A DNA stretch of 64,000 nt from Clostridia bacterium. Its GTDB lineage: Bacteria > Bacillota > Clostridia > Lachnospirales > Lachnospiraceae. Shown here in pieces: positions 9,331 to 17,123 of this stretch (the first letter of the stretch is position 1; every line of letters starts with the position of its first letter). A model generated the notes under the pieces. That model did not search any database and had not been told where the DNA came from. It saw nothing but the letters and a program-made list of their open reading frames with translations. The DNA is taken from positions 83,185-147,184 of the forward strand of contig CAJTEN010000002.1 of assembly GCA_910575245.1 (NCBI GenBank), given 5' to 3'. The translations under genes and the position numbers were made by a program.

Positions 9331-10063
9331 TGAAGTTTTTGCCAGAGAGGCAGTGATCGAGAGTGTAGACTGGGAACAGTATGGCCTGGAAGTAAAGGGC
9401 GTTTCCTCGGCGGAGGAAGCGCTTGCGTATATGGACAGGCAGGAAGTGGACATTCTGATGACAGATATTAAGATGCCCCATAAGAATGGACTGGAGCTGA
9501 TTGAAGAAGTGCACGCAAAGGGAATGGATCCCTGCATTATTGTTTTGAGCAGCTTTAACGAGTTTGACCTGGTGCGCGGTGCGATGCGGCTGGGCGCGGA
9601 GGATTATCTGTTTAAACCTTCCATGCTGCCAAGGGACATACTGGACGCTGTGCTGAAGGTAAAGGGCAGCAGGAGAAAACGCTCAAAGCCCGCAGACCGG
9701 CAGGGAGGGCAGGAAGTACAGAAAAGAGAAATGCAGAAAGCGCTTGCTTATATCCGGTCACACCTGGGGGAGCAAGACCTTTCGCTAACCATGGTTGCGG
9801 ACCACATCGGTATGAGCAAAAACTATTTCAGCAAGATATTTAAAGAAAGCATGGGAGAAAACTTTGTCAATTATGTGACAAGGCTCCGGATGGAATATGC
9901 CAGGGAATTGTATCTTGGCAGTGACAGGAAGATCTATGAGATCGCGGAAATGGTAGGGTACTCGGACTGGCATTATTTCTATAATCTTTATCGGAAAACC
10001 TTCGGGCATTCTCTTTCTTATGAGAAATCGGGCAGAGTATCCGGACAGAAGGGTAAGAAATGA
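9305..10063 (+). CDS. Response regulator with AraC-type DNA-binding domain (YesN-like)
   Basis: A 252-residue regulator: receiver domain residues 1-120 with phospho-acceptor Asp54 in MTDIKMP, then a two-helix-turn-helix AraC domain from about residue 150 (LTMVADHIGMSKNYFSKIFK and IYEIAEMVGYSDWHYF). It is about half the length of the other YesN protein in this window (491 residues) because it lacks the long central region. The gene begins inside the kinase gene (ATG 9305; GAGG at 9295-9298), implying translational coupling. It probably activates the operon from 1628. Confidence 0.92.
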   Translation: MMRMLIVDDEVFAREAVIESVDWEQYGLEVKGVSSAEEALAYMDRQEVDILMTDIKMPHKNGLELIEEVHAKGMDPCIIVLSSFNEFDLVRGAMRLGAEDYLFKPSMLPRDILDAVLKVKGSRRKRSKPADRQGGQEVQKREMQKALAYIRSHLGEQDLSLTMVADHIGMSKNYFSKIFKESMGENFVNYVTRLRMEYARELYLGSDRKIYEIAEMVGYSDWHYFYNLYRKTFGHSLSYEKSGRVSGQKGKK

Positions 10064-10137
10064 TAGTCCGGGCTAAAAAAGTGTACGAAGAAGAAATCAA
10101 GAAATAATCGAAACAGCTTCAAACGGAAAGGGAGTCT

Positions 10138-10654
10138 TTGTCATCCTATGAAACGCCTGAATGGTACCGGAATGCCAAATTTGGGATATTTATTCACCGG
10201 GGGATTTACAGTGTTCCTGCATTTGGCAGTGAATGGTATTTCCGGAATATGTATATACAGGGGTCTCCGGAGTATGAACATCATATTAAGACATATGGCA
10301 GCCACAGGGAATTTGGATATAAAGATTTTATTCCCATGTTCAAGGCGGGTTTCAGATGTAGGCGGCCTATTATTACAACAGGGCAGTGGAGTGGGGAACG
10401 GAAGTGGTCATCAATTATAAGCACGATGCTTTCCAGTCCGGAACTGCCGTGCCGGATGTGGAAAGGGGACAGTTTGCAGATGTAAAGCCTTATTTCTGGC
10501 AGACGGATATGGCTGTCTTCTGCTCAATGTAGAACCAAGGGCGGACGGCTCGATTTCCTGTGAGGATACGGCTGTGCTGCGCGGCATAGGGGAGTGGCTT
10601 AAGGTAAACGGGGAAGCGGTTTATGGAACCAGGGGTGAGCCAGCCACCGGCTAA
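10138..10654 (+). pseudogene. Alpha-L-fucosidase (GH29) remnant
   Basis: Three blocks of a GH29 catalytic domain remain in order. 10138 to about 10350 reads ETPEWYRNAKFGIFIHRG and continues to YKDFIPMFKAGF. About 10360-10530, after a frame change, reads [20 protein letters not shown] and then [20 protein letters not shown]. About 10515-10654 reads [14 protein letters not shown] and [13 protein letters not shown]. The segments between them are deleted, including the stretch holding the catalytic nucleophile, so the gene is dead. It starts 74 nt after the YesN-type regulator and probably belonged to the same sugar locus. The first block lies behind AAAGGGAG with a TTG start. Confidence 0.85.
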
Positions 10655-10662
10655 GCCGGTGG
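10644..10662. repeat. Perfect short hairpin after the fucosidase remnant
   Basis: CCACCGGC-TAA-GCCGGTGG is an 8-bp perfect stem with a 3-nt loop, overlapping the last codons of the fucosidase relic. Such hairpins occur at the ends of IS200/IS605-type elements, but no transposase is nearby, so the origin is a guess. Confidence 0.4.
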
Positions 10663-10758
10663 TACTGACTTGAAAAAGACAATAACAATTGAGATCTATC
10701 TCCAGTACGGAATGCTGATCGATGCACAGTTACATATGACAATTCTTGTTTGCCTCAA

Positions 10759-11184
10759 TCAATAGGTAAGCCAAAATGTATTGGATTCCGGATAAATAAG
10801 ATGCAGTATAAGGGAAACTATCATAACAAGGCATATAAATATGCAACTGCCTGCGATAAACCACTTTATCCCTTTTATAGCACCCTTTAGCGTTTCATTG
10901 TGGAAAATCGAATCCACGGCTTGAGAAACCCGATATATAGAATCTATCTTTTCATTTGTAAGGGAATTTTCCCTTACTTCCTGCACGTCAATATCCTTCA
11001 CAAGTTCATCTAAGGTCATATCAAAGAAATCACTTAGCATAACCAATCTGGTAAAATCCGGGTATGACTGTCCTGCTTCCCACTTTGAAATTGTCTGTCT
11101 TGATACCTCCATTTCCATCCCCAGCTCTTCTTGGGAGAGTCCCTTTTCTTTTCTGAGTTTTAATAGTTTTTCGTTAAATTTCAT
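10759..11184 (-). CDS. XRE-family transcriptional regulator with C-terminal membrane segment
   Basis: A 141-residue protein: helix-turn-helix at residues 7-60 (LRKEKGLSQEELG and VSRQTISKWEAGQSYPDF), a linker, and a single hydrophobic segment near residues 113-135 (FICLVMIVSLILHLIYP). I start at the ATG whose complement ends at 11184; GGAGG lies 9 nt before it. A membrane-tethered XRE protein is common in this family and may sense the envelope. It is transcribed away from the fucosidase relic and converges on nothing; the target is unknown, with the GntR/ABC genes upstream on the same strand as candidates. Confidence 0.85.
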   Translation of the reverse strand: MKFNEKLLKLRKEKGLSQEELGMEMEVSRQTISKWEAGQSYPDFTRLVMLSDFFDMTLDELVKDIDVQEVRENSLTNEKIDSIYRVSQAVDSIFHNETLKGAIKGIKWFIAGSCIFICLVMIVSLILHLIYPESNTFWLTY

Positions 11185-11235
11185 TTCACATTGCCTCCTT
11201 TTCTTCAGCCTATAATAAAATTTATTTGGATTCAA

Positions 11236-11504
11236 GCAATTTAGGCTGTCAATTTGTCAATAATGGCATACATTTCACAGGTTTCTGAGAATTAACATTG
11301 TGCCAACGAACTTTAACACACCTTCTGTGTATACCATTCCGATTGTTTATCCGTCGATTCCTGATTTATGGATATCTTTTCGGGTAGAGATAAAATATGG
11401 TACTGCAAAGAACAATATCTGAGCTGCTGCCAAGTAACAGTTCAGCCTAGGACTTTGCATTTAGTGCAAAGTCCGTGAGAACGTGTAGATTTAGCCGAGA
11501 GAGA
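11236..11504. other. Intergenic stretch with repeat fragments
   Basis: About 270 nt between the XRE gene and the terminator of the ABC operon. No gene seen. It contains a copy of a dispersed motif GTAACAGTTCAG (11434-11445) and a perfect hairpin GGACTTTGCA-TTTAG-TGCAAAGTCC (11450-11474) followed by GTGAGAAC, the same right flank seen beside the first 189-bp element at 13.7 kb. Confidence 0.5.
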
Positions 11505-11542
11505 AAAAAGCGTAAATCCGAGTGGCCGGATTTACGCTTTTT
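11505..11542 (-). terminator. Strong terminator of the GntR/ABC operon
   Basis: AAAAAGCGTAAATCC (11505-11519) pairs perfectly with GGATTTACGCTTTTT (11528-11542). The stem is flanked by A and T runs, so it can work on either strand; it lies just past the permease stop on the minus strand. Confidence 0.85.
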
Positions 11543-11548
11543 GGACGA

Positions 11549-12178
11549 TTATGTTATATCGCTCTTTTGATATACCTTTACTGATATTCTGTATGATAGG
11601 AAAAAGGTGATAAGGGCGATTACAAGTATGATATGAAACGCTAAAAGAATATTGTCCTTTACAGGAATGAACAGATTTGTGAGAAGAACAAGAGCTGTGA
11701 TAATCCCTGTAGAAGCCATGAAAGACATCATAAAGACAATTTGTGATTTTTCCGCGTCAAACTGGTATGCGCAAGGTAAGCTGATACTGCCTGCCAACAG
11801 AGTTGTACTTAGTCCGATAGAACCATACAGACACAGGGAACCAATCGTTATATCAAAACTAAATAATGCCAGTATTCCACAGGGAATAAGGGCTGCAGCT
11901 ATACCCAGCACAGCAAGAATAATGTAGAATGCAAATTTTTCACCTATGATCTGGCTTCTTGATACCGGCATAGTGATCACATTTTTGTTCCATTTGGAGC
12001 CGGCGTCGCTTGTGATACTGATAAAAACCGATGTTGTGGCTGCAACAGGCGCCAGAACCAGGAGTGCGCTTGTTTCAAGCAGAAATGAAAGACCGAAACC
12101 CAGAACAACCAGGCTTACAACAGTTACAAGAATATTGCTTTTTGCAATATACAAGTCTTTTAATAAAACACCTTTCAT
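11549..12178 (-). CDS. ABC-2 type exporter permease subunit
   Basis: A 209-residue hydrophobic protein with about six membrane segments, the usual size for the short permeases of GntR-linked (YtrA-type) ABC exporters. Its start overlaps the ATPase stop by 4 nt (ATGA), so the pair is translationally coupled. Likely role: export or removal of envelope-active compounds; the substrate is not deducible. Last gene of the operon, closed by the terminator at 11505-11542. Confidence 0.87.
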   Translation of the reverse strand: MKGVLLKDLYIAKSNILVTVVSLVVLGFGLSFLLETSALLVLAPVAATTSVFISITSDAGSKWNKNVITMPVSRSQIIGEKFAFYIILAVLGIAAALIPCGILALFSFDITIGSLCLYGSIGLSTTLLAGSISLPCAYQFDAEKSQIVFMMSFMASTGIITALVLLTNLFIPVKDNILLAFHIILVIALITFFLSYRISVKVYQKSDIT

Positions 12179-13035
12179 TGTTTTTCCCCCTTTACATAGA
12201 GAAGCATGATTTCGTCAATCGTTGCCGGGATAATCATTGCCTTTGGGTATTTCTTTTGCATTTTATCCCGGCCAGAAATTAGAATCTGCCACTCGTAATC
12301 CATTTTACGGTACATAATAATATCAGATTTATCCAGTGCGTCGAATTGCGATGCACCGCACTTGATAATACCATACTGCTCCGTCAGTTCATCTTTAGGT
12401 TTAGAAAAAACTACCTGTCCTTTGTGGATAAATACGATGTAGTCGGCAATTTTTTCCAAATCACTGGTAATATGGGAAGATACCAGTATAGAGTGTTCTT
12501 CATCCTGCACAAAGTCCAGCAGCATATCCAGAATATCGTCCCGGACAACGGGGTCAAGTCCGCTGGTAGCTTCATCCAGAATCAGCAGTTTAGAATGGTG
12601 GGATAGGGCAATAGAAATTGCCAGCTTCATTTTCATACCCTTTGAAAACTGTTTAATTTGTTTGTCCTGAGGTAAAGAAAAGTTTTTTAAAAGACGCATG
12701 TAGGTCTGCTCATCCCATGTATGATAAATATTTCTCATTACTCTGTTGAGTTTTGCAGGGGAAAGAATTTCGGGGTAGTTGCTGCCGTCAAACACAACGC
12801 CAATCTGCTCTTTTGTTTCATTGTCCAGTTCTTTTCTGCCTAATATGGAAACAGTTCCCGCTTCTTTTTGGATCAGTCCCAAAGAAGCATTGATTGTTGT
12901 ACTTTTTCCAGCCCCATTTTCACCAATCAGTCCCACAATAGAGCCGTTCGGAACGGTAAAAGAAACCTTATCCAAAACAAAATCCTTATATGTTTTGGTA
13001 AGACCTGAGATCGTCAAAGCATTATTCATAGTCAA
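12175..13035 (-). CDS. ABC exporter ATP-binding protein
   Basis: A 286-residue ATPase: Walker A GENGAGKST near residue 38, a Q-loop position occupied by Asp (VVFDGSNYPE) as in BcrA/YtrB-like proteins, signature FSKGMKMKL in place of LSGGQ, Walker B LLILDEATSGLDP, and an H-loop SSHI. The C-terminal 70 residues form an accessory domain. It overlaps the GntR gene by 4 nt and the permease by 4 nt, forming a compact three-gene operon. Confidence 0.92.
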   Translation of the reverse strand: MTMNNALTISGLTKTYKDFVLDKVSFTVPNGSIVGLIGENGAGKSTTINASLGLIQKEAGTVSILGRKELDNETKEQIGVVFDGSNYPEILSPAKLNRVMRNIYHTWDEQTYMRLLKNFSLPQDKQIKQFSKGMKMKLAISIALSHHSKLLILDEATSGLDPVVRDDILDMLLDFVQDEEHSILVSSHITSDLEKIADYIVFIHKGQVVFSKPKDELTEQYGIIKCGASQFDALDKSDIIMYRKMDYEWQILISGRDKMQKKYPKAMIIPATIDEIMLLYVKGEKQ

Positions 13036-13406
13036 TCCTCCTCATACAGTAATTTCAATAAGTCAATCAATTTGTTAAGTGGTATTCCGCTTGTGCGGGC
13101 TATCCCGATCGCTTCATTAAAGTGTTCTTCTATTTTTTTCTGTTGTTCTTCCAGATAGAAATCCTGGTTTTGAACAGAAACAAAGCAGCCTTTCCCCGCT
13201 GTTGTTTCAATAAATCCGTCTGTCTGCAGAAGATCGTATGCTTTTTGTACTGTCAAAACACTTATTTGCAGCGATTTTGCAAGGGAACGGATAGAGGGGA
13301 GCGCCTCCCCGGCTTTCAGTTCGCCGTTCATAATCTGTGTTCTGATTTGCGTTGAAATCTGCTCGTACAGAGGGCGGCTCGTTCTATTACTCACGATTAT
13401 CTCCAA
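13032..13406 (-). CDS. GntR-family repressor (YtrA subfamily)
   Basis: A 124-residue regulator: winged helix at residues 8-75 (PLYEQISTQIRTQIMNGEL, then LPSIRSLAKSLQISVLTVQKAYDLL) and a short C-terminal helix, lacking a ligand domain, as in YtrA. The family usually begins MEIIISN, so I take the TTG codon at 13406 (MEIIVSNRTS); a GTG four codons later, preceded by GGAG, is the alternative. It probably represses its own operon through the palindrome at 13427-13459 and is relieved by envelope stress or antibiotic. Confidence 0.9.
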   Translation of the reverse strand: MEIIVSNRTSRPLYEQISTQIRTQIMNGELKAGEALPSIRSLAKSLQISVLTVQKAYDLLQTDGFIETTAGKGCFVSVQNQDFYLEEQQKKIEEHFNEAIGIARTSGIPLNKLIDLLKLLYEED

Positions 13407-13426
13407 ATTTTCACTCCCTCTCCGTC

Positions 13427-13459
13427 TTATACTGTATTATATATATAAATACAGTATAA
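13427..13459 (-). promoter_or_regulatory. GntR operator: 12-bp perfect inverted repeat
   Basis: TTATACTGTATT (13427-13438) and AATACAGTATAA (13448-13459) are perfect inverted repeats around a 9-nt alternating AT spacer. The distal arm covers the predicted -10 box of the GntR operon, so binding would block transcription. This is the expected arrangement for autorepression by a YtrA-type protein. Confidence 0.8.
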
Positions 13460-13481
13460 GACATAGCAGGACGGATGTCAA
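13453..13481 (-). promoter_or_regulatory. Sigma-A promoter of the GntR/ABC operon
   Basis: Read on the minus strand: TTGACA (13481-13476), 17-nt spacer, TATACT (13458-13453). Near-consensus, and overlapping the operator arm. Confidence 0.8.
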
Positions 13482-13518
13482 GAAAAAGTAAGGAACCATA
13501 TAGTAACAGTTCAGTCCG

Positions 13519-13707
13519 CAATGTCATTTAGTTAAGTCCATACACAGCGTCTGATAGGATAGGATTCTCCTTAGGGCCATTGGAAAACGCCGGTACTTAA
13601 TGAGGTTTTTCACGAATTTAGTACCGCTGCGTTTGGAACTGAGCGAAAGCGCGTCCTTAGGAGATTCCTATCCTGTCAGGCGCGTCCGGCTTAACTTAAT
13701 GACATTG
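13519..13707 (+). mobile_element. 189-bp palindromic MITE-like element, copy 1
   Basis: Non-coding element with terminal inverted repeats CAATGTCATTTAGTTAAG at 13519-13536 and CTTAACTTAATGACATTG at 13690-13707 (one mismatch). The whole unit can fold into a long interrupted hairpin. It is flanked by a perfect 10-bp direct repeat GTTCAGTCCG (13509-13518 and 13708-13717), the signature of transposition. It lies about 40 bp upstream of the -35 box of the GntR/ABC operon. Same length and orientation as copy 2. Confidence 0.93.
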
Positions 13708-13723
13708 GTTCAGTCCGTGAGAA

Positions 13724-14035
13724 CATGCGGCGGGTAACAGAGTACTGGATATTCTGGAGGAAATGCCGGTGGTGGAGGAAGTTTCCGGCAGAAGAGAAGT
13801 AAGTTTTGCCGGAGCTGCTGCTAAGGACGTGATGTTTTCCTGCGGAGGGGAGACAGTACGATGAGCCAACCAGTAATCTTGACAGCTTAAATGAGGCGGT
13901 CATCCTCAAATCTTTTAGTAAAGGGCGCGGGGATAAGACGGTGGTGCTGGTGTCTCACAGGGAGTCCACTATGAGGAGTGCGGATACGGTTTATCTGTGT
14001 GAGCAGGGGAGGAAAGCAGGCATTGCGCCATGCGG
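13724..14035 (+). pseudogene. Remnant of a CydC/CydD-like ABC exporter (fused permease-ATPase)
   Basis: 13724 to about 13860 reads NRVLDILEEMPVVEEVSGRR and then VSFAGAAAKDVMFSCGGET, the linker and first strand of an ABC ATPase domain. After a frame change and loss of the Walker A to Walker B region, NLDSLNEAVILKSFSKGRGD followed by KTVVLVSHRESTMRSADTVY is the D-loop and H-loop end. The membrane domain is absent. A gene corpse, just right of MITE copy 1. Confidence 0.8.
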
Positions 14036-14069
14036 CGGCAAAAAGAGAAAAAAGATTGGAGATTGGGTC

Positions 14070-14138
14070 ATGAAAATTAAGAAACTGTTACTTGTGATTT
14101 TGGGATGCATCCGCATCATGGCTACGGAGCTTCCCTGA
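14070..14138 (+). pseudogene. Truncated start of a DUF454/YbaN-like membrane protein
   Basis: ATG 14070 encodes MKIKKLLLVILGCI followed by a stop after 22 codons. The opening is typical of small YbaN/DUF454 membrane proteins that often follow CydCD-like exporters in Clostridia, so it is probably the stub of such a gene. Short, hence uncertain. Confidence 0.35.
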
Positions 14139-14610
14139 TGTCTGCCAGGTCAAAGCTTATCACCTTTTTCAGACCGTCTAAAGAGGTTTCAACCTGATAA
14201 CCGATTTTCCCGCCGCTGAAAATAATGGTGTCAAAGTTCATTGCAGACAGATCGATTACTGTTTTAAACTGCTTCTTCATGCCGATCGGAGAGCACCCGC
14301 CATGAATATACCCTGTTAACGGCAGTAAGTCTTTCGATTTGATCATACTGATATTTTTTTCACCGACTGATTTGGCGGCTTTCTTTAAATCCAGCCCCTG
14401 ATTGACCGGAACCAGAAACACATAGTTGATATTTGAGTTTCCGGCTGTCACTAAGGTTTTAAACACCTGCTCCGGATTCTGATTCAGAACAACTGCAACG
14501 TCAATGCCGCTGATGACACCGGAATCTATATAGCAATAGCTTGTATAATTGATTTTGTGCTGTTCTAATATTCTCATGACATTTGTTTTTTCTATGTTCT
14601 TTTTCTTCAT
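14122..14610 (-). CDS. ybaK: Aminoacyl-tRNA deacylase, YbaK/EbsC type
   Basis: A 162-residue protein of the YbaK/prolyl-tRNA editing superfamily. The family hydrolyses mischarged Cys-tRNA(Pro) or similar species in the cytoplasm. Typical features: TLVTAGNSNINYVFLVPVNQ strand pair, a conserved Lys region (LDLKKAAKSVGEKNISM), and GYIHGGCSPIGMKKQ, the signature loop. I start at the ATG ending at 14610, with GGAGG 6 nt before it; a longer frame to 14658 lacks a ribosome site. Its 3' end overlaps the DUF454 stub on the other strand, suggesting the junction was made by a deletion. Confidence 0.9.
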   Translation of the reverse strand: MKKKNIEKTNVMRILEQHKINYTSYCYIDSGVISGIDVAVVLNQNPEQVFKTLVTAGNSNINYVFLVPVNQGLDLKKAAKSVGEKNISMIKSKDLLPLTGYIHGGCSPIGMKKQFKTVIDLSAMNFDTIIFSGGKIGYQVETSLDGLKKVISFDLADIREAP

Positions 14611-14837
14611 AGGAAACCTCCGTGTTTTGGCCAGACTGCCGGAAAGTGCCATAAGCAATTGTGTTAACCGGGCAAAGCGGTCCTCTCCTTCCTCATCAGG
14701 CAGAGAGGTTATTCCCGACAGTTCCTCCCTGCGGTTATTTGGTTGTAAGCAAGGAGTTTTGCAGGTAATTCTGCGACAGATACTGTAAGAATCTTAGATT
14801 TGCTTCTTTGCTTGGAAGTATTTTAGCATACCTGAGT

Positions 14838-15215
14838 AATTTGTGCAAGAAAGGGTCTGTTGCATTTCTCATTGAGCTTAGGGCCGCAGATGCTTTGATG
14901 TTGTATTTCGGCGTGTTCACTGGAAACAACAACATCTTTGTTGCCATGAATGATGTATGTGGGGACATTTTATCGTTCCGATTCCCGAAGCAGACGAAGC
15001 GACGTCGCTGAACCATTCGATAACTGCATCCGGATGTGGGCTTGCGAAAAGCTGTCTGCTGAAATTTTGACATAGCTGGGGTCTGTCGGTCTTAGCAAGA
15101 TCTATCAGGGCATTTGCCTCCTGTAAGGATTTTCCATATGGAAAACCGGGTTGTCTTGCAAAGCATGGAGCGGCGGCAGAAAGCAGAATCAACCTGCACA
15201 ACGGAAAACGGGAAA
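14838..15215 (-). pseudogene. Alpha/beta hydrolase remnant
   Basis: On the minus strand, 15200 to about 14960 reads LILLSAAAPCFARQPGFPYG, then LQEANALIDLAKTDRPQLCQ, then SPHPDAVIEWFSDVASSASG, the lid and middle of a small alpha/beta hydrolase. After a deletion and frame change near 14955, VPTYIIHGNKDVVVSSEHAE continues the fold through the catalytic-Asp strand before degenerating. The nucleophile elbow and catalytic His regions are missing. Non-functional. Confidence 0.75.
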
Positions 15216-15354
15216 GGCATGTAAATTTGCCCTCATTACAAATTCGGTTTTGGTGTTGAAATGGTAATTTGATTAGTTTATATTAATATCATATCAGGAA
15301 ATGTAAAATAAGACGAGGCAGCAAAAGGGTGACGGAGGGCCGGATGAAATTTAA

Positions 15355-16041
15355 ATGGAACACATTTTGATTATCGATGATGACAGATCCCTTCTGGGAC
15401 TATTGCAAAACTGTATGCAGGGCATATATGAAGCGGACACGGCATGGAATGGGAAACAGGGACTTGCTATGCTGTCGCAGGCAAAGTATGATCTTGTGCT
15501 GCTGGATGTGATGCTGCCGGGTGAGAATGGTTTTGATGTCCTGGAGAAAATCCGAAAACAATATGCAGTGCCGGTGATCATGCTGTCCGCCAAAGATTCC
15601 CCATCGGATAAGGTAAACGGACTGGGAATCGGTGCGGATGATTATGTCACGAAGCCTTTTAATATGGAGGAACTGCTGGCACGGGTGGCTTCCCAGATCC
15701 GAAGGAATACCGTGTTCAGGGACGGCATACCGCAGGAAAAGCTCTGCTTCGATAAGATTACCATTGATCCGCAGGTGAAAGCAGTATCGAAGGAAGGCAA
15801 AGAACTGCTGCTGACAGGAAAAGAGTTTGACCTGTTGTATTTTCTTGCTTCCTCTCCGGGGCGTGCTTATACAAAAAAGCAGATTTATAAGGCTGTATGG
15901 AAGGAAGCTTATGTCTATGATGATAATAACATCATGGCATTGGTCAGCAAAATAAGAAAGAAAATCGAGGAGGATCCGGAACATCCCAGGGTGATACAGA
16001 CGGTCAGAGGAGTCGGCTACCGCTTCCGGGGAGGAGAGTAG
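15355..16041 (+). CDS. Response regulator, OmpR/PhoB family
   Basis: A 228-residue regulator: receiver domain 1-118 with phospho-acceptor Asp51 (LLDVMLPGENG) and Lys of TKPF, then a winged-helix domain from about 130 (LTGKEFDLLYFLASSPGRAY, and VSKIRKKIEEDP with VIQTVRGVGYRF). It abuts the kinase gene at 16042 with no gap. Likely activates the LanFEG-type transporter genes from 17124, whose promoter has two AAGGTT repeats 11 nt apart. Confidence 0.94.
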   Translation: MEHILIIDDDRSLLGLLQNCMQGIYEADTAWNGKQGLAMLSQAKYDLVLLDVMLPGENGFDVLEKIRKQYAVPVIMLSAKDSPSDKVNGLGIGADDYVTKPFNMEELLARVASQIRRNTVFRDGIPQEKLCFDKITIDPQVKAVSKEGKELLLTGKEFDLLYFLASSPGRAYTKKQIYKAVWKEAYVYDDNNIMALVSKIRKKIEEDPEHPRVIQTVRGVGYRFRGGE

Positions 16042-16956
16042 ATGCGTTTGGAAATGACAGTGCTTATGGCAGTCTGTCTGGGGCTGCTTCTTTTGCTGGC
16101 AGATATCCTGAGACAGATTATCAGAATCAACCGGGTATTGGATGAGATCCTGGACGGACATAGGGACAGAAGGATCATAACAAGAAAGCATTCTCTTCTG
16201 TCGGGTACCTGTTATAAAATCAACCAGATCATGATGGACAATCAGGAGCGTATCGTGCAGACAAAGCGGCTGGAGAGAAGGAATGAGAAGCTGATGACCA
16301 GTCTTTCCCATGACATCCGGACGCCCCTTGCGTCTGTTATCGGACATTTGGATGCCGTTTACTACCAATATGTCCATGGAGGAATGGATGCGGAATCTGT
16401 CCGGCAGGCAAGGGAAAAAGCATATATCCTGAAAGAGTATCTTGACAGTCTGTTTCAGTGGTTCAAACTCAACTCCAGGGAAGAGAAGGCGGAGATGGAG
16501 ACGTTGGATATTGTGGAGGAGACAAGAACTGTTTTTGCCAATTGGATTGCGGTTTTTGAAAAAAGTGGAATCTCCTATGATCTTGTTTCAGACATGGATG
16601 AGGTACTGGTCGGCCTGGACAGGATCTTTTATGAGCGTATTGTGAATAATCTGCTTAAGAACGCGACGGAACACAGCGGGGCTTCTAAGATCTGGATTGA
16701 AGTTGTGCAAGCCGATAGGGTGGCTGCCGTGAAGGTTTGTGACAACGGTAAAGGAATTGAGCAGAAAGCGCTTCCGCTTGTCTTTGACAGGCTTTACAAG
16801 GCGGACGATGCCCGAAGCGGCAAAGGAAGCGGCCTGGGGCTTGCAATCGCGCGGGAACTGGTTCTGCTGCAGGGAGGAAAGATCTATGCAAAGCCCTTGC
16901 AGCATGGAATTTGTTTTGTCATGGAATTTCCCATAACGGAAAAGAAAGAAGATTAG
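16042..16956 (+). CDS. Sensor histidine kinase, intramembrane-sensing type
   Basis: A 304-residue kinase with one N-terminal hydrophobic segment (about residues 5-27) and no extracellular domain, then a HAMP-like linker, HisKA domain with SHDIRTPL (His90), and HATPase domain (N-box NNLLKNATEH, DNGKGI, GSGLGLAIAREL). This short layout is common in kinases that detect cell-envelope peptides through a partner transporter or the membrane. Partner of the regulator immediately upstream. Confidence 0.92.
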   Translation: MRLEMTVLMAVCLGLLLLLADILRQIIRINRVLDEILDGHRDRRIITRKHSLLSGTCYKINQIMMDNQERIVQTKRLERRNEKLMTSLSHDIRTPLASVIGHLDAVYYQYVHGGMDAESVRQAREKAYILKEYLDSLFQWFKLNSREEKAEMETLDIVEETRTVFANWIAVFEKSGISYDLVSDMDEVLVGLDRIFYERIVNNLLKNATEHSGASKIWIEVVQADRVAAVKVCDNGKGIEQKALPLVFDRLYKADDARSGKGSGLGLAIARELVLLQGGKIYAKPLQHGICFVMEFPITEKKED

Positions 16957-16959
16957 GAA

Positions 16960-16992
16960 ACTGTTCTGCCGCAGGGTAGGGCAGTTTTTATT
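16960..16992 (+). terminator. Probable terminator after the kinase gene
   Basis: CTGCC and GGCAG arms, extended by the outer AAACTG/CAGTTT alternatives, lead into a T run (TTTTTATT). The alternative pairings make the exact stem uncertain. Confidence 0.5.
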
Positions 16993-17029
16993 ATGAAAGC
17001 AGGGAATGGCCGCCCGGACAGATTTTTGC

Positions 17030-17070
17030 AAGGTTTTCGTAAGGTTATGGGAAAGAAAGTCTGATACTAT
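17030..17070 (+). promoter_or_regulatory. Putative regulator-binding direct repeats and promoter
   Basis: AAGGTT occurs at 17030-17035 and 17041-17046, an 11-nt period (one helical turn), placed where a -35 box would be for the TACTAT at 17065-17070. There is no consensus -35. This is the usual layout for a promoter activated by an OmpR-family dimer, here the product of 15355. Confidence 0.6.
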
Positions 17071-17123
17071 AGAAGGACAGATGTATCAGCCTGGATATAC
17101 CCTGGGGAGAAAGGAACGATGGG

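Noticed and set aside
13519..13707. Possible riboswitch or structured ncRNA
   Set aside because: The same unit occurs in both orientations with 10-bp target duplications, so a mobile element explains it better.
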